NCBI GenBank assembly: GCA_949752745.1
Contig: OX457029.1
Location: forward strand, 41,108,500 to 41,172,499
From: Protula sp. h YS-2021
Taxonomy: Eukaryota; Annelida; Polychaeta; Sabellida; Serpulidae
Reading direction: 5' to 3'
Length of the DNA: 64,000 nt
Positions within the stretch are counted from its first letter, which is position 1; each line of letters starts with the position of its first letter. A model generated the notes under the pieces. The model was not told where the DNA came from, searched no databases, and saw nothing but the letters and a program-made list of their open reading frames with translations. Shown piece by piece: positions 21,295 to 37,600 of this stretch. The translations under genes were made by a program, and so were the position numbers.

Positions 21295-21405
21295 GCCGAG
21301 AAGGTCAAGGCCACTAAGGCACTTCTTATGTGACGTCGTTTAGTCCAAAAGAATCGAAAATAAACTCAAAATCGCTCCATCTCTAATCTTTTTCAAAATG
21401 TAGGA
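21295..21405 (-). repeat. Solitary diverged copy of the 139-bp satellite monomer
   Basis: GAGAAGGTCAAGGCCACTAA, GGCACTTCTTATGTGACGTC, GTTTAGTCCAAAAGAATCGA and CTCAAAATCGCTCCATCTC follow, in order, the reverse complement of the 139-bp monomer (AAGGTCACCGAGGTACCTC, TTATGTAACGTTGTTTAGG, CCCAAAGGGTCGAAAATGA, GCTCAAAATCGCTCTATCTC). It is a dispersed monomer 19 kb from the array. Confidence 0.8.
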
Positions 21406-22067
21406 TCAAAATGGAATTCAAAAATGGAAAGCAACGAAAGGATATTACATGAAAACAACTCTCTAAAGGCAAAAATTTAATGGTAGTCGGTACTCGATTG
21501 TGTCAATTTTGGAGCTAAGCAAAAGTTTGGCCCAGTTCAAAATCGTTTTTCTCAGTTCTCGCCTGTCATTCGTCTGTCTGTTTCGTCTGTCTATTTCTGC
21601 GGAGCATGTTAGGTTGATGTGCCGATCTTTTTAATGCTTGATTCATAAATATGTTACTCTCAAAACATTTTGACCCCTCCCCCTCGAAGAGTATTGTTGT
21701 TAGTTTTAGCTTAGTTCTAAATTAATAGGTGTATCTGTGGATTATTTATCTTACTCTGTTACAGATTGGATGGATTTTGCTTAGCATTGATTCCTTCTAT
21801 ATTTCTGATTCGAGGTATTGTGTGACAGGCCTTCGTTTGGTTCTTATTTTTCAGCCATCAAAATGTAGTGTTGATTATAATTTTTATGTAATTCTCAGCG
21901 AGTGACATTCACCTAACTTCTGGCTTACAAGTTTCCTTTAACGTCTCGGTGTTAAGTATTCAGACTAACTTCAGTTCTTCTGACTATCACTATCACTATC
22001 GCTGCCGGTATTTATATTGGCCCCATTTAGCTGGGCCACTGAGCGCAGAAAAGTCTAGTCAAATGCT
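21406..22067. other. Non-coding; likely LINE 3' UTR at right end
   Basis: Unique-looking sequence. The last part (about 21980-22067) probably belongs to the 3' untranslated tail of the minus-strand LINE that follows, because it continues directly from its last codons. Confidence 0.4.
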
Positions 22068-22613
22068 GCATCAAACAGATAGGTTTTTAAGCTTATCTTG
22101 AACATCCGCACGGAACTGTCATTTCTGATATGGAGGGGAAGTGATTTTCATAGAGATGGAGCAGCAAAACTGAAACGTCGTTCTCCATATTTTAGTCGAA
22201 CTTTTGGCACAGTTAATTGAGAGTTTGAAGCAGAGTGGTGGTTTCTCCCAGACTTATAATCATGGATAAGGTCTGAAATGTACGGTGGAGTGGGTCTATG
22301 CAGGGCTTTGCATGTTATGGTTAAAATTTTGAAATGCATTCGCTGACGCGCTGGTAACCAATGGAGAGCTTTAAGCGCCGGAGTAATATGTTCACGACGG
22401 AGTGTCAAGGTCACAACTCGAGCGGCGGCATCCATAAGATTTTGTAGGAAGCTTATAGCAGAGTCTGGCAAATTGACTAAGAGACTGTTGCAGTAGTCTA
22501 TTTTGCTAATCACTAGCGCATGAACTGTACATTTAGCAGACTATAACGTAAGGTAATGTCGAATCTTGTGTATCCAGTTTAGGTAATAAAAGCCAGATTT
22601 TATGATCTCAAGG
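22068..22613 (-). pseudogene. LINE (CR1/Jockey-group) reverse transcriptase 3' fragment
   Basis: The minus strand encodes the C-terminal part of a non-LTR retrotransposon polymerase. Readable landmarks in order are a HALVISKIDYCNSLL-type start, an LQN...AAARVVT block, REHITPALKALHWLP, FKILTITCKALH, PPYISDLI and a final SLPLHIRN/LKTYLFDAAF block. The family's usual W before SLPL is now a TGA stop, and another stop lies upstream (about 22540-22550), so it is dead. Everything 5' of this, including the polymerase catalytic core, is missing, as in typical 5'-truncated insertions. Confidence 0.9.
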
Positions 22614-23422
22614 AGCTCGTCTTATTTTGATTTTTCCCTTTCTGCCCTGGTCGCCCGGTGTGTTAAGAAATATATGTTTTTTTTGCCATGCATTTTCTCA
22701 TTTCCTGCGCTACATGCGGTCACTCTATCACTTACATTGCCAATAGTGTTGGTATGTGTTATTTTGTGATATGTATGTGATTTCATTACTTCATCAATTT
22801 CTCAAAGCATTTTTTGCTACATAGTCTCCTTAGCTGTTTGCATGGTCTCATAAGCTCATTTTACTGCTGTCCTTTATCTGCTGGCACGTAACACTGTGAT
22901 GATATAGTGTTTATAATATTACTTATGGCTATATATGGTGGTATATTTATTTTTTTCTGTATTCACATGTCGTGAAGGTACCGGAGGCATGCTAACGCAT
23001 CAAGCGTTCTGACCAGCCCCACAATTCCTGTACGACTTGTTTGAGTCCCTGGGGTATCCTGATTTGCACAGTAAAATAATTCTGCCAGCAGCGCGTCCAC
23101 CATGATGATTACGTGTTCGCCGCCATACTGCATGACCGACACAGAACACCTGACAGCGCCATATATTGAAAGAAGACTATTTCTTCGCTGTCATTGCATT
23201 TCTCATCGGTTATGCTATCGCTGCTTTCCGCAACTTTTGGCTTGTGAATCTGAAATTGTAGGAAAAGACTTAGAGACAGACTATTTGCTTTTGTAAATCT
23301 ACAAGTACTGCATGTTGCTCCCGACGCACAGCGTCCTTCAACTGTCAACTGTTGAACAGTTGTCATTGAAGCGTTAAGCGATCAGCCTGAATCGTCATCT
23401 CGATACATTAAACATGCTTTAG
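22614..23422. other. Non-coding, nothing firm
   Basis: The minus-strand open frame 23109-23366 and the plus-strand frame 23102-23296 overlap in opposite directions. Neither shows a known motif. Confidence 0.4.
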
Positions 23423-23605
23423 AATAATAACTGTTTATGTTACAAGGACAATCGTAAAGAAATACATCGCTTCGTGGCATTTCTGCTCACCTATGCCTGC
23501 AACCAACAGCAGAGTAAGGAAAATGAATCCGAGGCTGCCACTAAGGCCTTAACTTACGGGTCCGCGTTGGACGAAGCGACGCTGAAAGACGCTATTGATA
23601 GGTAG
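23423..23605 (+). pseudogene. Lone 60-codon coding-like segment
   Basis: Opens after TAG at 23420 and closes at TAG 23603-23605. The translation is compositionally protein-like, with EIHRFVAFLLTYACNQQQ, then an acidic stretch and KALTYGSALDEATLKDAIDR, an amphipathic-looking helix pattern. It may be a remnant of a retroelement gag-type ORF or an exon fragment. There is no ATG near the start, and I cannot name a family. Confidence 0.3.
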
Positions 23606-23667
23606 TCACGCCCAGTAGCTCAAAAACCAGATACTGAGCAGCCTGTGACAGAAATAGAGAACTCTCT

Positions 23668-23671
23668 CTAT

Positions 23672-23758
<87 letters not shown>
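23668..23758. repeat. (CT)n microsatellite
   Basis: About 45 uninterrupted CT dinucleotides. A GAGA-rich run follows at 24148-24215. Confidence 0.97.
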
Positions 23759-23763
<5 letters not shown>

Positions 23764-23952
23764 GTTGCAGTTAAACTTCATGTTGCAGTGAAACTTCACT
23801 GAGGAGATAAGTAAAACCCTCTTTCTCGTTTACTGCACAATTCAAGCCAGATATCCAAGAAGAGTTCGCATTGCTAACGCTATTGAGGCGAGATTGAAAG
23901 AGATGAGATAACTGCACCGTCCGATCTCACCTGTAGTCGAGATTCATTCCTC

Positions 23953-24215
23953 GTGTGTGCAAGTCCAGTCGATGCAATGTTAAGAGATAAACGACGTCTT
24001 ACGGTACCGGGGTTTAGCTCATTTCTCATGTGTCCTTTAAATACAGGCGACGCAAAATTTAGAGATAGACGACGGCTTACGGTACCGGGCCTTAGCTTCG
24101 CTCTGGCTGGCGAATATCACCCAGGACTCAAACGTATCGCTGAAGTTATGAGAGAGAGAGAGAAAGAGAGTGAGAGAGGGAGAGAGAGAGAGAAAGAGAG
24201 AGAGGGAGAGAAACT
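23953..24215 (+). repeat. ~84-bp tandem duplication followed by GA-rich run
   Basis: 'AGAGATAAACGACGTCTTAC' GGTACCGGG and 'AGAGATAGACGACGGCTTAC' GGTACCGGG are tandem copies about 84 bp apart within an open frame (23953-24270). The frame then runs into GAGAGA repeats. Probably a duplicated non-coding or remnant coding segment; no domain seen. Confidence 0.45.
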
Positions 24216-26559
24216 GTCACCTCACAGTTATTTTGCAGTTCTTTCCAGGGTGCGGCTTTTCAGGCTTTGAGGAAATAATATGTCACGTCAGGAGCGAAAA
24301 AAGTCTTCGATAATGTTTTTGATTGTACATTGATGGCCACATGAGACATTTTAAAGCTTTCAAGACGCAACTTCAAGACGCAATTATGCAGACAGTTCTA
24401 ATTCACACGCTGAAACCATAAGTAGTACAATCTTCGGCCTTTGAAAACAGGTCGTGGGCGTGGTCCTCATAGTAACAAACATCCAAGAAAGCCAAGGTCG
24501 ATACACCACGTCTTTTTCATCCCACTGTCCCCCCACCCTCGCCCTTCTCGACCCAGCCCGACTTTTTACATTCCAACACACAGGCCATTGCAGAAAACAA
24601 ATCAGGTGTAAATTTCCCGTAAATTAAATAACTTCTTGCAAACGTGGCACAGAGTTGGAGCTCCCAAACAAGTGGTAGACCTGGAAGTGGCATTTCGGAA
24701 GGGGCGAGCGGGATCGACAACTGTTTGTTACTGTGTTAAGACTTCCAAATTCTGCCTTAATGACCGCTTACGAGCAATACTCGGAAAAGCAAAGTATATT
24801 AGAGTAACTTAATAAACAGATTTTAAACAAGAAGGCTTTAAAACCAGTACCACAGGTCATAAACTTTTGTTTCTACAACCGTGTTTTTCCCGTTTGAAAA
24901 AGTCAGGGGATGGCGTATATCTTAGACGTTTTGCAGCTAAATTCGGTCATGCAAACTATAGTTACAGCACGGTTGTTATAAATTTAAAACAGATAGATCA
25001 AGTTGTGATGATTTACTAAATGAATTAAGAATTTGGGCTAATATCTGAAAACCAACGTGGTTTTTACTCGAAACATACTTGCAGATGTACACAATAGGGT
25101 ATTCAACATTCAGCGTTAAAGAATGCAGTCTAGTTTGCGTTCAAAAATATTCGGATGAGCAACAAAAGGCAAAATCAGATTAACAAGATGTACGAATGAG
25201 TGATCGAAAAAATTTTAAGGTCTGCACACCAAAATATGCCTCCATTTCCCAGTCAGATACGACGCGTTTAAATTTCAGCTTATTGGTCAATTTAACATTA
25301 TGAACAATCATGTCCCCATTCCGGCTCTACGTTTATTACTGATTGTATAAATTTGTGTCTACTTTAGGCAAAGTTCAAATTAGTGAATATTTTGCCTATT
25401 TCAAAAGTGACAGAACTTTTTACATTTCGAATACATATTTTTCACTTTTCGCTGACACAAACTCCAAGTCTCAAACGTTGCGTTCATCTTAGTCTGAGTA
25501 ACGAAAAGTAATAAGGCGTTACACATCTGTATCTTCACTGTGTAATGTTCGAAAGCCTTCGATGATAAAAAGAAGAAAATGGTACAGGTAGAACACATCT
25601 AAAAGCAATAGATTACTGTCACAGCGAATTTTAAATTTTGTCAGCAAAGAAATCTACGGAGGCATTAGCTATATAAAACACTTTAGACTATAAAGCAGAA
25701 TTAACTGGTAAGACAGGTACAAGAACCTAGTTCAAAATTTATTTTGTCATACTCATTTTACAACTAATTGGGCTATATGATGAAACATGTATTTAGAATT
25801 AAAAGTGTACCTATATGTGTTGATACTATTTTTTTCACTGCCACGATGGTGTAACTGTTAACACATAAACTAAATCTTTTATTTGTATAAACTCTGGATT
25901 TGCATTCAATCATTCATTTACTTCACTTACCACTTGCAAGGATTGTATGTTAAAAAAATGAAATGATGTACAATTATAGAGAAAATGATACTAATGATAC
26001 CACATAGAATTGAAAGAGAATTCATAAGGGTACTTATTTGTTTGGCATTCGTATTTCAAACAAGCTTTTATAAAGATACCATACTAGTTCGTTTGTTTCG
26101 GTGAGTCGTTTCATAGGTGGATTTCATTTCATTATGCAAATTTCAATTCAGTTAATTTAGAACTGACTTCGTTTCTTATGCAATCAGAAGTTTTATGGGA
26201 CCGCCACAGAACCCAATGGTTAACTAATTTGAATTCGACAGTAAGAGGTATAATATACTGAATCGACTTGACTGAGGGAATCAATACAAAATAAATTCCT
26301 TGCTTACAATCCCGACACAGACAAAAACGGAAACTTGGGTTTATTAGAGCTACGCTGTAACTAACTGAGTTGATCGTCATACCTATTTAATACTCTTTCG
26401 AAACAGGTTTGACAATTTTACATCTAAGTTGAACCATTTTGAAATACATCGATATGAAGAAGCAGAGGCTATAATGAAGTAAGGGCTATAGCAATATTTG
26501 ACTGAATATGCGTATGTATTTATAAGCTTATAAGTTTATTTAAAAACTTATAAGTTTTT
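24216..26559. other. Non-coding, mostly unique
   Basis: No long open frame with recognisable domain. At 26523-26560 two copies of CTTATAAG with flanking AAA/TTT words form an inverted pair (CTTATAAGTTT...AAAACTTATAAG), close to where the reverse-strand family F array begins. Confidence 0.4.
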
Positions 26560-29500
26560 AGTATAACAGTCTGAAAAATTTAGCTGAAAGAAGCTGTTAT
26601 TGCTACCTAAATGCTATTACTTTCTTGACAATTCGAGCAAAAATAACCGGAATATTGATTACAAACAAATTTGAGATTTAAAACCAATTTATTGCGTAAA
26701 ATCGTAACTATCTCGAAACAAAGCACAACAGATCAGCAAAATCCTAAATAACACCAAAGAAATAAACTAAGTGTCTTTAAATTTTTCTTGGAGAGTGCAA
26801 TAATTGCTACTAATCCATACAATACTGTTTTTCTTGATTCAGAATAAAATTGGCTGTAAATTTTGAAAAAATCGAGTACCATTTTAAGCAACAGAATCGG
26901 ACATTATTACTTATCTGTCTTTTTTTGTTTGCTAAAAATTGGCAGAAACATTGACAAAAACCTATTTTTAATCTTAACTGATATATGGCCTAATTCTCTG
27001 AAAATTTTGGTTACAGGTAGCGAGCATTGGCGACAACCTGGTAATTACACTTATTATAAAAATAAACTTAAATATTGGCGAAAAATCAGTTTTTTTAAAG
27101 ACATATCTTACTTGGAGATTTATGGAAATGTCCTGAAATTTTGACACAGGGTACAGGTAAACGTGTCCACCTGGCTATTACTTTATAGCTATGCGCCAAA
27201 AGTATTGAAAATATTGGTGAAAACTAATTTTGTTAAACATCTTAACCGACAAAAGAAAAAAAAGCCTTTCTGTCTTGAATTATTCAATAGTAATGGCACT
27301 GCTAAAGGCATTTTGATGATTTGCCAACATTTAGCAGAAATAGTGGCAAAAATGTTTTCCAGCAATGTCTTAGCCAGTGTCTTAAAATTTTGATAATATA
27401 AGTGGATATTTGTTCGTGTTCCACCACAAATTTCAGAAATATGTAGTAGAATCTAAACGCGTGCAAAGTAAATATAACAATTATCCAACATTTTTGTGAA
27501 AAGTTGAAGAAATAGGTACCTAAGTGGTTATTACTTTTTTTCCACTCTCCGTCAAACCTGACCGCAATATTTGCGAAAAACTAATGTATATAGTAAAATC
27601 TGAACTGTGAGCTTTACAGTCTCGAAATGTTGACTAACGAAAGCGAACATTAACGCCTACCTGGCTATTACGTCGGTTTTTGTGTTTCACTGAATATTGT
27701 CAAAGAAATTCTTACTGAACTTCTAGCTCACGCCAAGCATATGATCTTACTTAATAGGTATTTTGGTTAACGGTACCTATCAGGCTGTCTTTTTTCTCGT
27801 AATTCGGCAATAATTGCTAAAAAGCAATTTCGTACTAAAATCTTACCTAACACTAGCAATATAAACTGCCGTTACAAAATTTTGTACAATGGTTGCATGG
27901 ATAATCATGCCTGCATGGCTACATTGTACATTGGTGGTTTGCCAAAAATATTTCTCAAAAATGTTTTCGAAAAAGAAAACAATTTCTTTTTCAAATCATA
28001 ACTGATTTTTCTCTCTTGAAATTTTAATTAAAGGTAGCGGACACTAGTAGCTTAATTGACTATTTTTTTATTACATGACTTGCCGAAACTTTTGCCAAAG
28101 TATTTGTGATAAAAATTATTGTCAACGTAATTGACTGTTGCGGTCATTGGTTCCTACCTTGGTACGCCAACGGAATAGTCTGGCCGTCTTAAATTTTGAT
28201 TAAACAGAGTGATGATTGGTCTTTACCTGGCTGTCTTTGTTCGAATTTCACCAAATTGTGACTGACATGTTGGTGAAAAACCAGTTTCTTAAAAAAATCT
28301 TAACTAACGCTAATGATATTATCTTATTGTCTCAAAATATTTAGAAATAGAAATAGACAGTAGTACCTGTCGGGTTATTCATTTTTTATCATAACCTTAC
28401 GATTATCATTATTAGAGACTTGTTAGTGGTAATGGCCAAATAGTACAGAAAATATTAGTGAAAAAACATTTTCTTTATTACACTTGAGGATTTTCATATA
28501 GTTTATTGAATTCGCACGATGCCATAAGGTGTTTGCGTGTGATTCCTTTTCACTCCTATCATCTTGCCACTCGAACTAGTTCAAGACGGAAATGACAAGG
28601 ACAATTAAATTTGATCGAGACATATTGTGTCATGTCTATTATTTCCACTTCAGTTTTACTAGAAATTCATTTACATTTGATGGACAAAAACGGGCATTGA
28701 AGTTTTGCCATTGAAACCTTAGCTTTTTATTTTGGGATATGTGATTTCAACTTAACTACCCAAAACAAACCTGGCTAAAAATTAAACATTTCTACACGCC
28801 ATCCATTTTGTTACACGATGCCACAGTAATGATTATCACGTTAGTATAATTACCTTACCTCAGTAAACATTATTTCTATGTCTGATTTTGGTAAATTTTT
28901 TAATATCACATGACAGTTTTACAGAATTTTAGAAGTCTGGTTACGGCAAAATCGATGGTGGGATGAAAGGGGGTCGTTTTTCTGCAGTTGACTAAATGGG
29001 AAGCCGCTCACCAGTGTCACAACGCTAACATACCGATGTTATTTAGACTCCAGGACACTGACACCATATAGACACCACTAAAAGATTAAATCCTATTTTC
29101 TTTAAAACGAACCCTGTCTTAGAATTTATTGAAATTCGATTGAAGGCAAGTAGCCTAGCCTAAGTAACCTACTGGCCATTGTAATTTTGTCGATTTGCTA
29201 AATATAAGCGGAAATATTTACCTAAAACCAGTTTTCCCAAAAATTAAAGACGTCTTCTTAGGATTTTGGTTTAAAAAGTTCATAAAAATGTTGATTGAAT
29301 GAAGGTTCACAAATGTCAATCGGCTACTATATTTTTTTGGCGGTGTACCAAAAATCATTAAAATATTGACGAAAAAAAAAATTCTCATGAAGATCTTAAC
29401 TGATGCACGGATATGGTTTTAATATTTCGGCATTTTAAATAAAGGTAGCAGGCATTATTACCTACATGGCTGTTACTTTTTGTGATTTGCTGAACAACGA

Positions 29501-29610
29501 CGGAAATATTAGCGATGAACCATTTTTGTATTAAATCTTGATCTAAAGCCAGATAAATAGCCTTGCTGTCTCGAACGTTTGGTTAGCAGTTACAATTATA
29601 TGTCAAAATT
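26560..29610 (-). repeat. Family F tandem core, reverse copy
   Basis: A long degenerate array. Phrases such as ACCTGGCTATTACGTCGG, GGCAGAAACATTGACAAAAA, ATCTTAACTGA, TTTTGGTTACAGGTAGCGAG recur every ~170-200 bp, with at least eight recognisable units, interrupted by unrelated sequence at about 28530-29150. Reverse complements match the arrays at 5570-6475 and 10540-11160. No 3' hairpin was found at its left end unless it is the CTTATAAG pair near 26525. Confidence 0.7.
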
Positions 29611-30042
29611 ATGATATAAGTATTTGTTAGCTGGGGCATCGTCCATGAACCACCTTTTTCATATCTCCATCAGCAACTCTTTGTACATAATCAATTTTGT
29701 CTTTTGCAGTCCTTTCAAAAGAAATTTTTCATTCGTATCGCCTGGAAAATCCACTCAAGTTGTCTGTTTCTCTACACACCTGTCCTGAACTAGCCTGTCC
29801 TGAAGCGTGCGATGTCCAGTGTTTGGGTGAGACTTTTCAGGGTTAACACCAACAGCTGATATATAAATTAAAAAAATCCTCGGGACTTTTATCATTTTAA
29901 TCCACATCTCGCTGAATTTAAATTGTTGCTTGATGGGGTTAATATCACAAGTATCTTTGAGTATTCATGGATAAAGTGCAGAACAACTCTAGTCACCTGA
30001 CCTTCAAAAACGAAACTTTTTATTTGTGTGGTCTTGAACTTG

Positions 30043-33685
<3,643 letters not shown>

Positions 33686-33805
33686 TTTTTATCTCCACCA
33701 CCGGAGCTTTAGCCATTGAGATAGATCAAAGGTTTTGGTGTTGTCTATCCGTCCGTCCATCGCCGGCTATTACTCCTACCCTGATAATCCGTTTGCTGTA
33801 ATATT
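33686..33805 (-). mobile_element. Hairpin element, family I (3' end)
   Basis: Read on the minus strand, GATGGACGGACGGATAGACA is followed about 25 bp later by a hairpin pairing TATCTC with GAGATA around CCGGAGCTTTAGCC (33690-33723), then AAAA. It has the same ACGG-plus-hairpin order as families D to G, with its own hairpin sequence. Left boundary unknown. Confidence 0.6.
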
Positions 33806-33827
33806 TTGTTATATGCACACACGATTT

Positions 33828-33965
33828 TTAGGCCCCAAGCCTTCGGATTGGGGCCTATAGGTTGGGGTGTCCGTCCGTCCGTCTGTCCGTCATCACTTTA
33901 TACCCCTATGAATTTGGGGGGCGGTTGGGGCCTGCTTGTGTTTCACAAATGCTTACTTGTTGTTT
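33828..33965 (-). mobile_element. Short hairpin element, family E, copy 3
   Basis: The reverse complement starts at CAAGTAAGCATTTGTGAAAC, passes through GGCCCCAACCGCCCCCCAAA and GACGGACAGACGGACGGACG, and ends in the GGCCCCAATCC/GGCTTGGGGCC hairpin followed by TAAAA. Endpoints agree with the copies at 9887 and 15876. Confidence 0.85.
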
Positions 33966-34540
33966 TTACCCTGGCGCAGTTTCAAGGTCACACTGTTCGC
34001 CATCTTGAATTTTACTCGGAATTTTTTTTTTTTTGTTAACACGACAAGAAAAAAACCTACTTGATTGATCATCATCAACATTTATACCAGGCTTTAGCAG
34101 TTGGAGACCTCAGGGCTGATTTTGGGATCGATCAGGAAGTTCAAAAATGGCCGCCAGCCTAGGTCTTGGATTTTTATCGGGCAATATTTCGAGAACACGA
34201 AAACTCGGTTAACAACTTTGAGGATAGAAATCAAACTTTATGCAAAAGTTGGCCATCTGAAAATTACGTTCGAAACTGTTTTTGCGTGATTTTTTTCTAA
34301 CACAATAATGCAAAAATAATTTCACCGATCATCACACAATTACAGACCCGGCTTAACCGTTTCATGTTCTTTTTTTGATAACTCACAAACTACGGTGTGG
34401 TTTGAGGTGTTAAGGTCTTTTCAGAAAGAGTTTTATGTAAATATTTAGGGAGAGCGGTAGACATTTGAATAACGAAATAAAATATTGGATTTCTCTATTT
34501 GAACCTTGTTTCTGTCGACAGGAATATATCAGGAAAAGCA

Positions 34541-34656
34541 ATGGAAGGTGACAATGCAAGGCGGTTAAAATGTGAACAGCCAACAGGTGCGCGTAGTGAG
34601 CGAACATGGCGGCGGGGCGAGCACGCCAACACGCGTCAGCGCAGGGACCCTGACAG
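34541..34656 (+). CDS. SLBP: SLBP exon 1 (possible initiator exon)
   Basis: ATG in a favourable context (GCAATGG). It encodes a basic, low-complexity N-terminus ([20 protein letters not shown]). Donor CAG|GTATCT. If the acceptor TCTGTCGACAG at 34511-34521 is used, coding may begin in an exon upstream. Confidence 0.75.
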
Positions 34657-37600
34657 GTATCTCTTCCTTAATCAGTCACATAATTCTGATTTTTTTTATT
34701 TGAGCTTGGAAATTAACACAGGTTGTTTAAAAAATGTATGTCTAGATCGAAATTGATCGAAAATTGAGTTTTTCACTGGAATGGCTATAGATTACAGCAG
34801 ATATACCATTCAGACGTTTTTCCTGTAATCGGGAAACACCGCTAATGATCGCACACATAGTCTGGACTTTGTTTTCATTTGTTAGGTATAAAGTGATTAT
34901 TTTCAGTTTTAAGTCAAATGCAAAGTTTATTGCGTCCCAGGCATTGTTGAAAAGAGAAGAAAAATGATCTGTTAATAACAGTGTGTTGAAGGAATTCCTC
35001 CCTCCGTCCCTCCCCCCCCCCCCCGAGTCTGAGAAGTAGCATTTTTTGTCATTGGCTTCAGGCGGCGGATACACGCACGTCACGTGGACAACGTCAACGA
35101 CATTCCGAGTCCTGACATTTCTGACCAGGAAGAATTTCCTCCACTCAGCCAGCATGTGTAAGTCAAATACTAGGACGACGGTTGTCAGGCAAAAAAAAAA
35201 GAAAAAAAATGTATGTATTGTAGAATAGAAGTCGTGTTAAAAAATTGTATGGTTTTTAATGTGGAATGTGAGAAAAAGTAGTGTACGGATCACTGCGACG
35301 ACTCAAAGTAGAGGGCATCAGTTTTTCCTCAGCCACTGGAGAAGGCGAAGTGAATATTATTGTGTCATATACTTGCATGTCAAATCGACCAATCGCACAA
35401 ACTGGTTAATTTTATGCTGTTGGAAAATCCCATTTCTTTTCTGTTGCATTGAAAATGTATCGGATAATTGCATAAATCGTTTAAGCGCTTGCTTTCGTTG
35501 AAAAGTTGAGTTGAAAAATTAACCAGTTTTCAGTGTACTTATCGTTATTTATTTTATTTATTTATTTTTTCGCAGGACCGTTGAATCGAAAACGACTGAC
35601 TGGGGTACGTTGGTCGAGGAGCAAGAACAGGAGGTTGAGAAAGCGAGGCGGCAGCTCAACTCGTAAGTGCATTCATCCGCGTGATCGTACGCGAATTGTA
35701 CAGGTTGCGAAGTTTGCTAAAGTGCGCTTTGGCAAATGGTTAATCAAATGCCCCAGATAGTTTTGTGTCAGTCCTTATTACGCTGTATCACGTCAGTGAT
35801 TTGATATTTTGTTGCGCACTTTGTGTGAAGAAAGCACTTTGGTAGTTTTAAGTATTGGATTATTTTGGTGGTTTTCAATCCGGAAGAAACGGGCAAGTAT
35901 ATATTTTTTTCCTTTTCTTGTAGATATAAGCGTAAATTGCGGCGAAGCTTTTCAGAAAATGATGAGAACGAACCACCCAAAAGGTAACAGGCAAGAAATG
36001 GCTATTCGATCTGACATCATTTTGTCACTGAGCGCCAGAGAACAAAATCCTTAAAATAGAAGTCCAAGATTTCTGTCAAAACCACAGTAAAATAATAAAT
36101 AAAATGAACAAATAAAAAAAATAATAATAATGAAAATGAAAAGAAATGGAAAAACAGTAGTGTTATTTGGTTTCAGCAAAACAAAAGAAAGGAAGAGTGT
36201 GGCTCGGAGTAAGACGATGCCGGAGCTGGAGGAGGACGAGGCGGTGCTGATGCGGCGTCAGAAGCAGATAGACTACGGCAAGAACACGCTCGGCTACCGG
36301 CGATACGCCCAGCTCGTGCCCAAGTAAGTGTGTGTGTGGGAGGGGGGGGGGGGTGGGGGGGGGGGATAGCAGGTGAAAACAATGACCGCCAATCGTTGGC
36401 GCCTGTCAGCAGGCTTGTCATGGTTAGGAAAAAGTTCTTTAAATCCGGAGTTTTGAGTCAGGGAAAGTCAAGGGGAAAAAGTGATTAGTCAGGAAAAGTC
36501 CGGAAAAATTGGATTTTTTTTTCCCTAAAATGTCATAAAACAGTCAGGAAATTCGAATATGGATTTTTTTTTATTTTCCCAATTTTTACTGCTTCTGTTA
36601 TTGTGTTTTATGCTTTCTAATCTGGTTGATTTCACTAGATTTGCACTTCCAGTGATGACTGTCAAAATGTTGAGAAGTTGAGAAGTCTCATATTTTAGAG
36701 ACTCGCGTTAATTCGATGGTCAGGAGAAAGTCAGGAAAATTCATTTTCAAAATTGCGTGGCAATCCTGGGCGGCACCCTCTCTACCACCCCCACCCCTGT
36801 CCCCAGCCTACATCAATTGGTCATGATGATCAATAGAAAAAAAGTAATCAGACGAAACAGAGAATAATATGAAAAAGGTAAACTTTTCAGCTAAAGCACA
36901 TCTTTTTTTCCGCGCGGACTTTCAGTTAATTCACTCGTGTTGCTTGCAGACAACAGCGGACAAATAAACAGCCAAGGACGCCAAATAAATTTTTGAAGTA
37001 CAGCCGTCGTACGTGGGACGGTCAGATCAGGGACTGGAGGAGGAAGCTGCACATTTTTGACCCTCCGCGTGACGCGGCAAACAAGTAAGAACTGTTTCGG
37101 TTTGCACCAGTCTGGTCTGTCAATGTGTTCTATTACGTGTGGGAGGCGAGGATGGGGGGGGGGGGGATGGGGGGGGGTTTGAAGTTGTGACACAAGGCTT
37201 AATTGACATTATCACTGCGGAGGAAAACGACATATATCTCTACTAATTTTCGACATGTTGTCAGTCTAATCATTTTATACCTTTGGCAAGTGGCTTCGTC
37301 AGCATGACGGTAACCCTTCAGACTCTATTGCAGCTTAAATTGGTTTACGTAAGGTCTTTCGCAACTTTTAAGTAAGATATTCAGCTTCATGTAAGGCGTT
37401 TTTCCCCCCGGCTTTGATGTCCTTTACGAACCATCTATAAAGTACGTGTAAAGTAAGCAGTGAATTTTCGCTGACACCTCCAAGTTGTGAAATCATCGCT
37501 GAATTATAACACAAGTGAACGCGAATACTGTCTCTACCCCGCCCCCCCCGCTCACGCACCACTCGCTTCGTCAGTCCGTGCTTTATACGCTTACTCAGGA

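Noticed and set aside
23098..23366. Short coding exon near CCACCATGATG
   Set aside because: A good Kozak-like start, but the plus-strand frame is short and overlaps an equally plausible minus-strand frame. No motif supports either.
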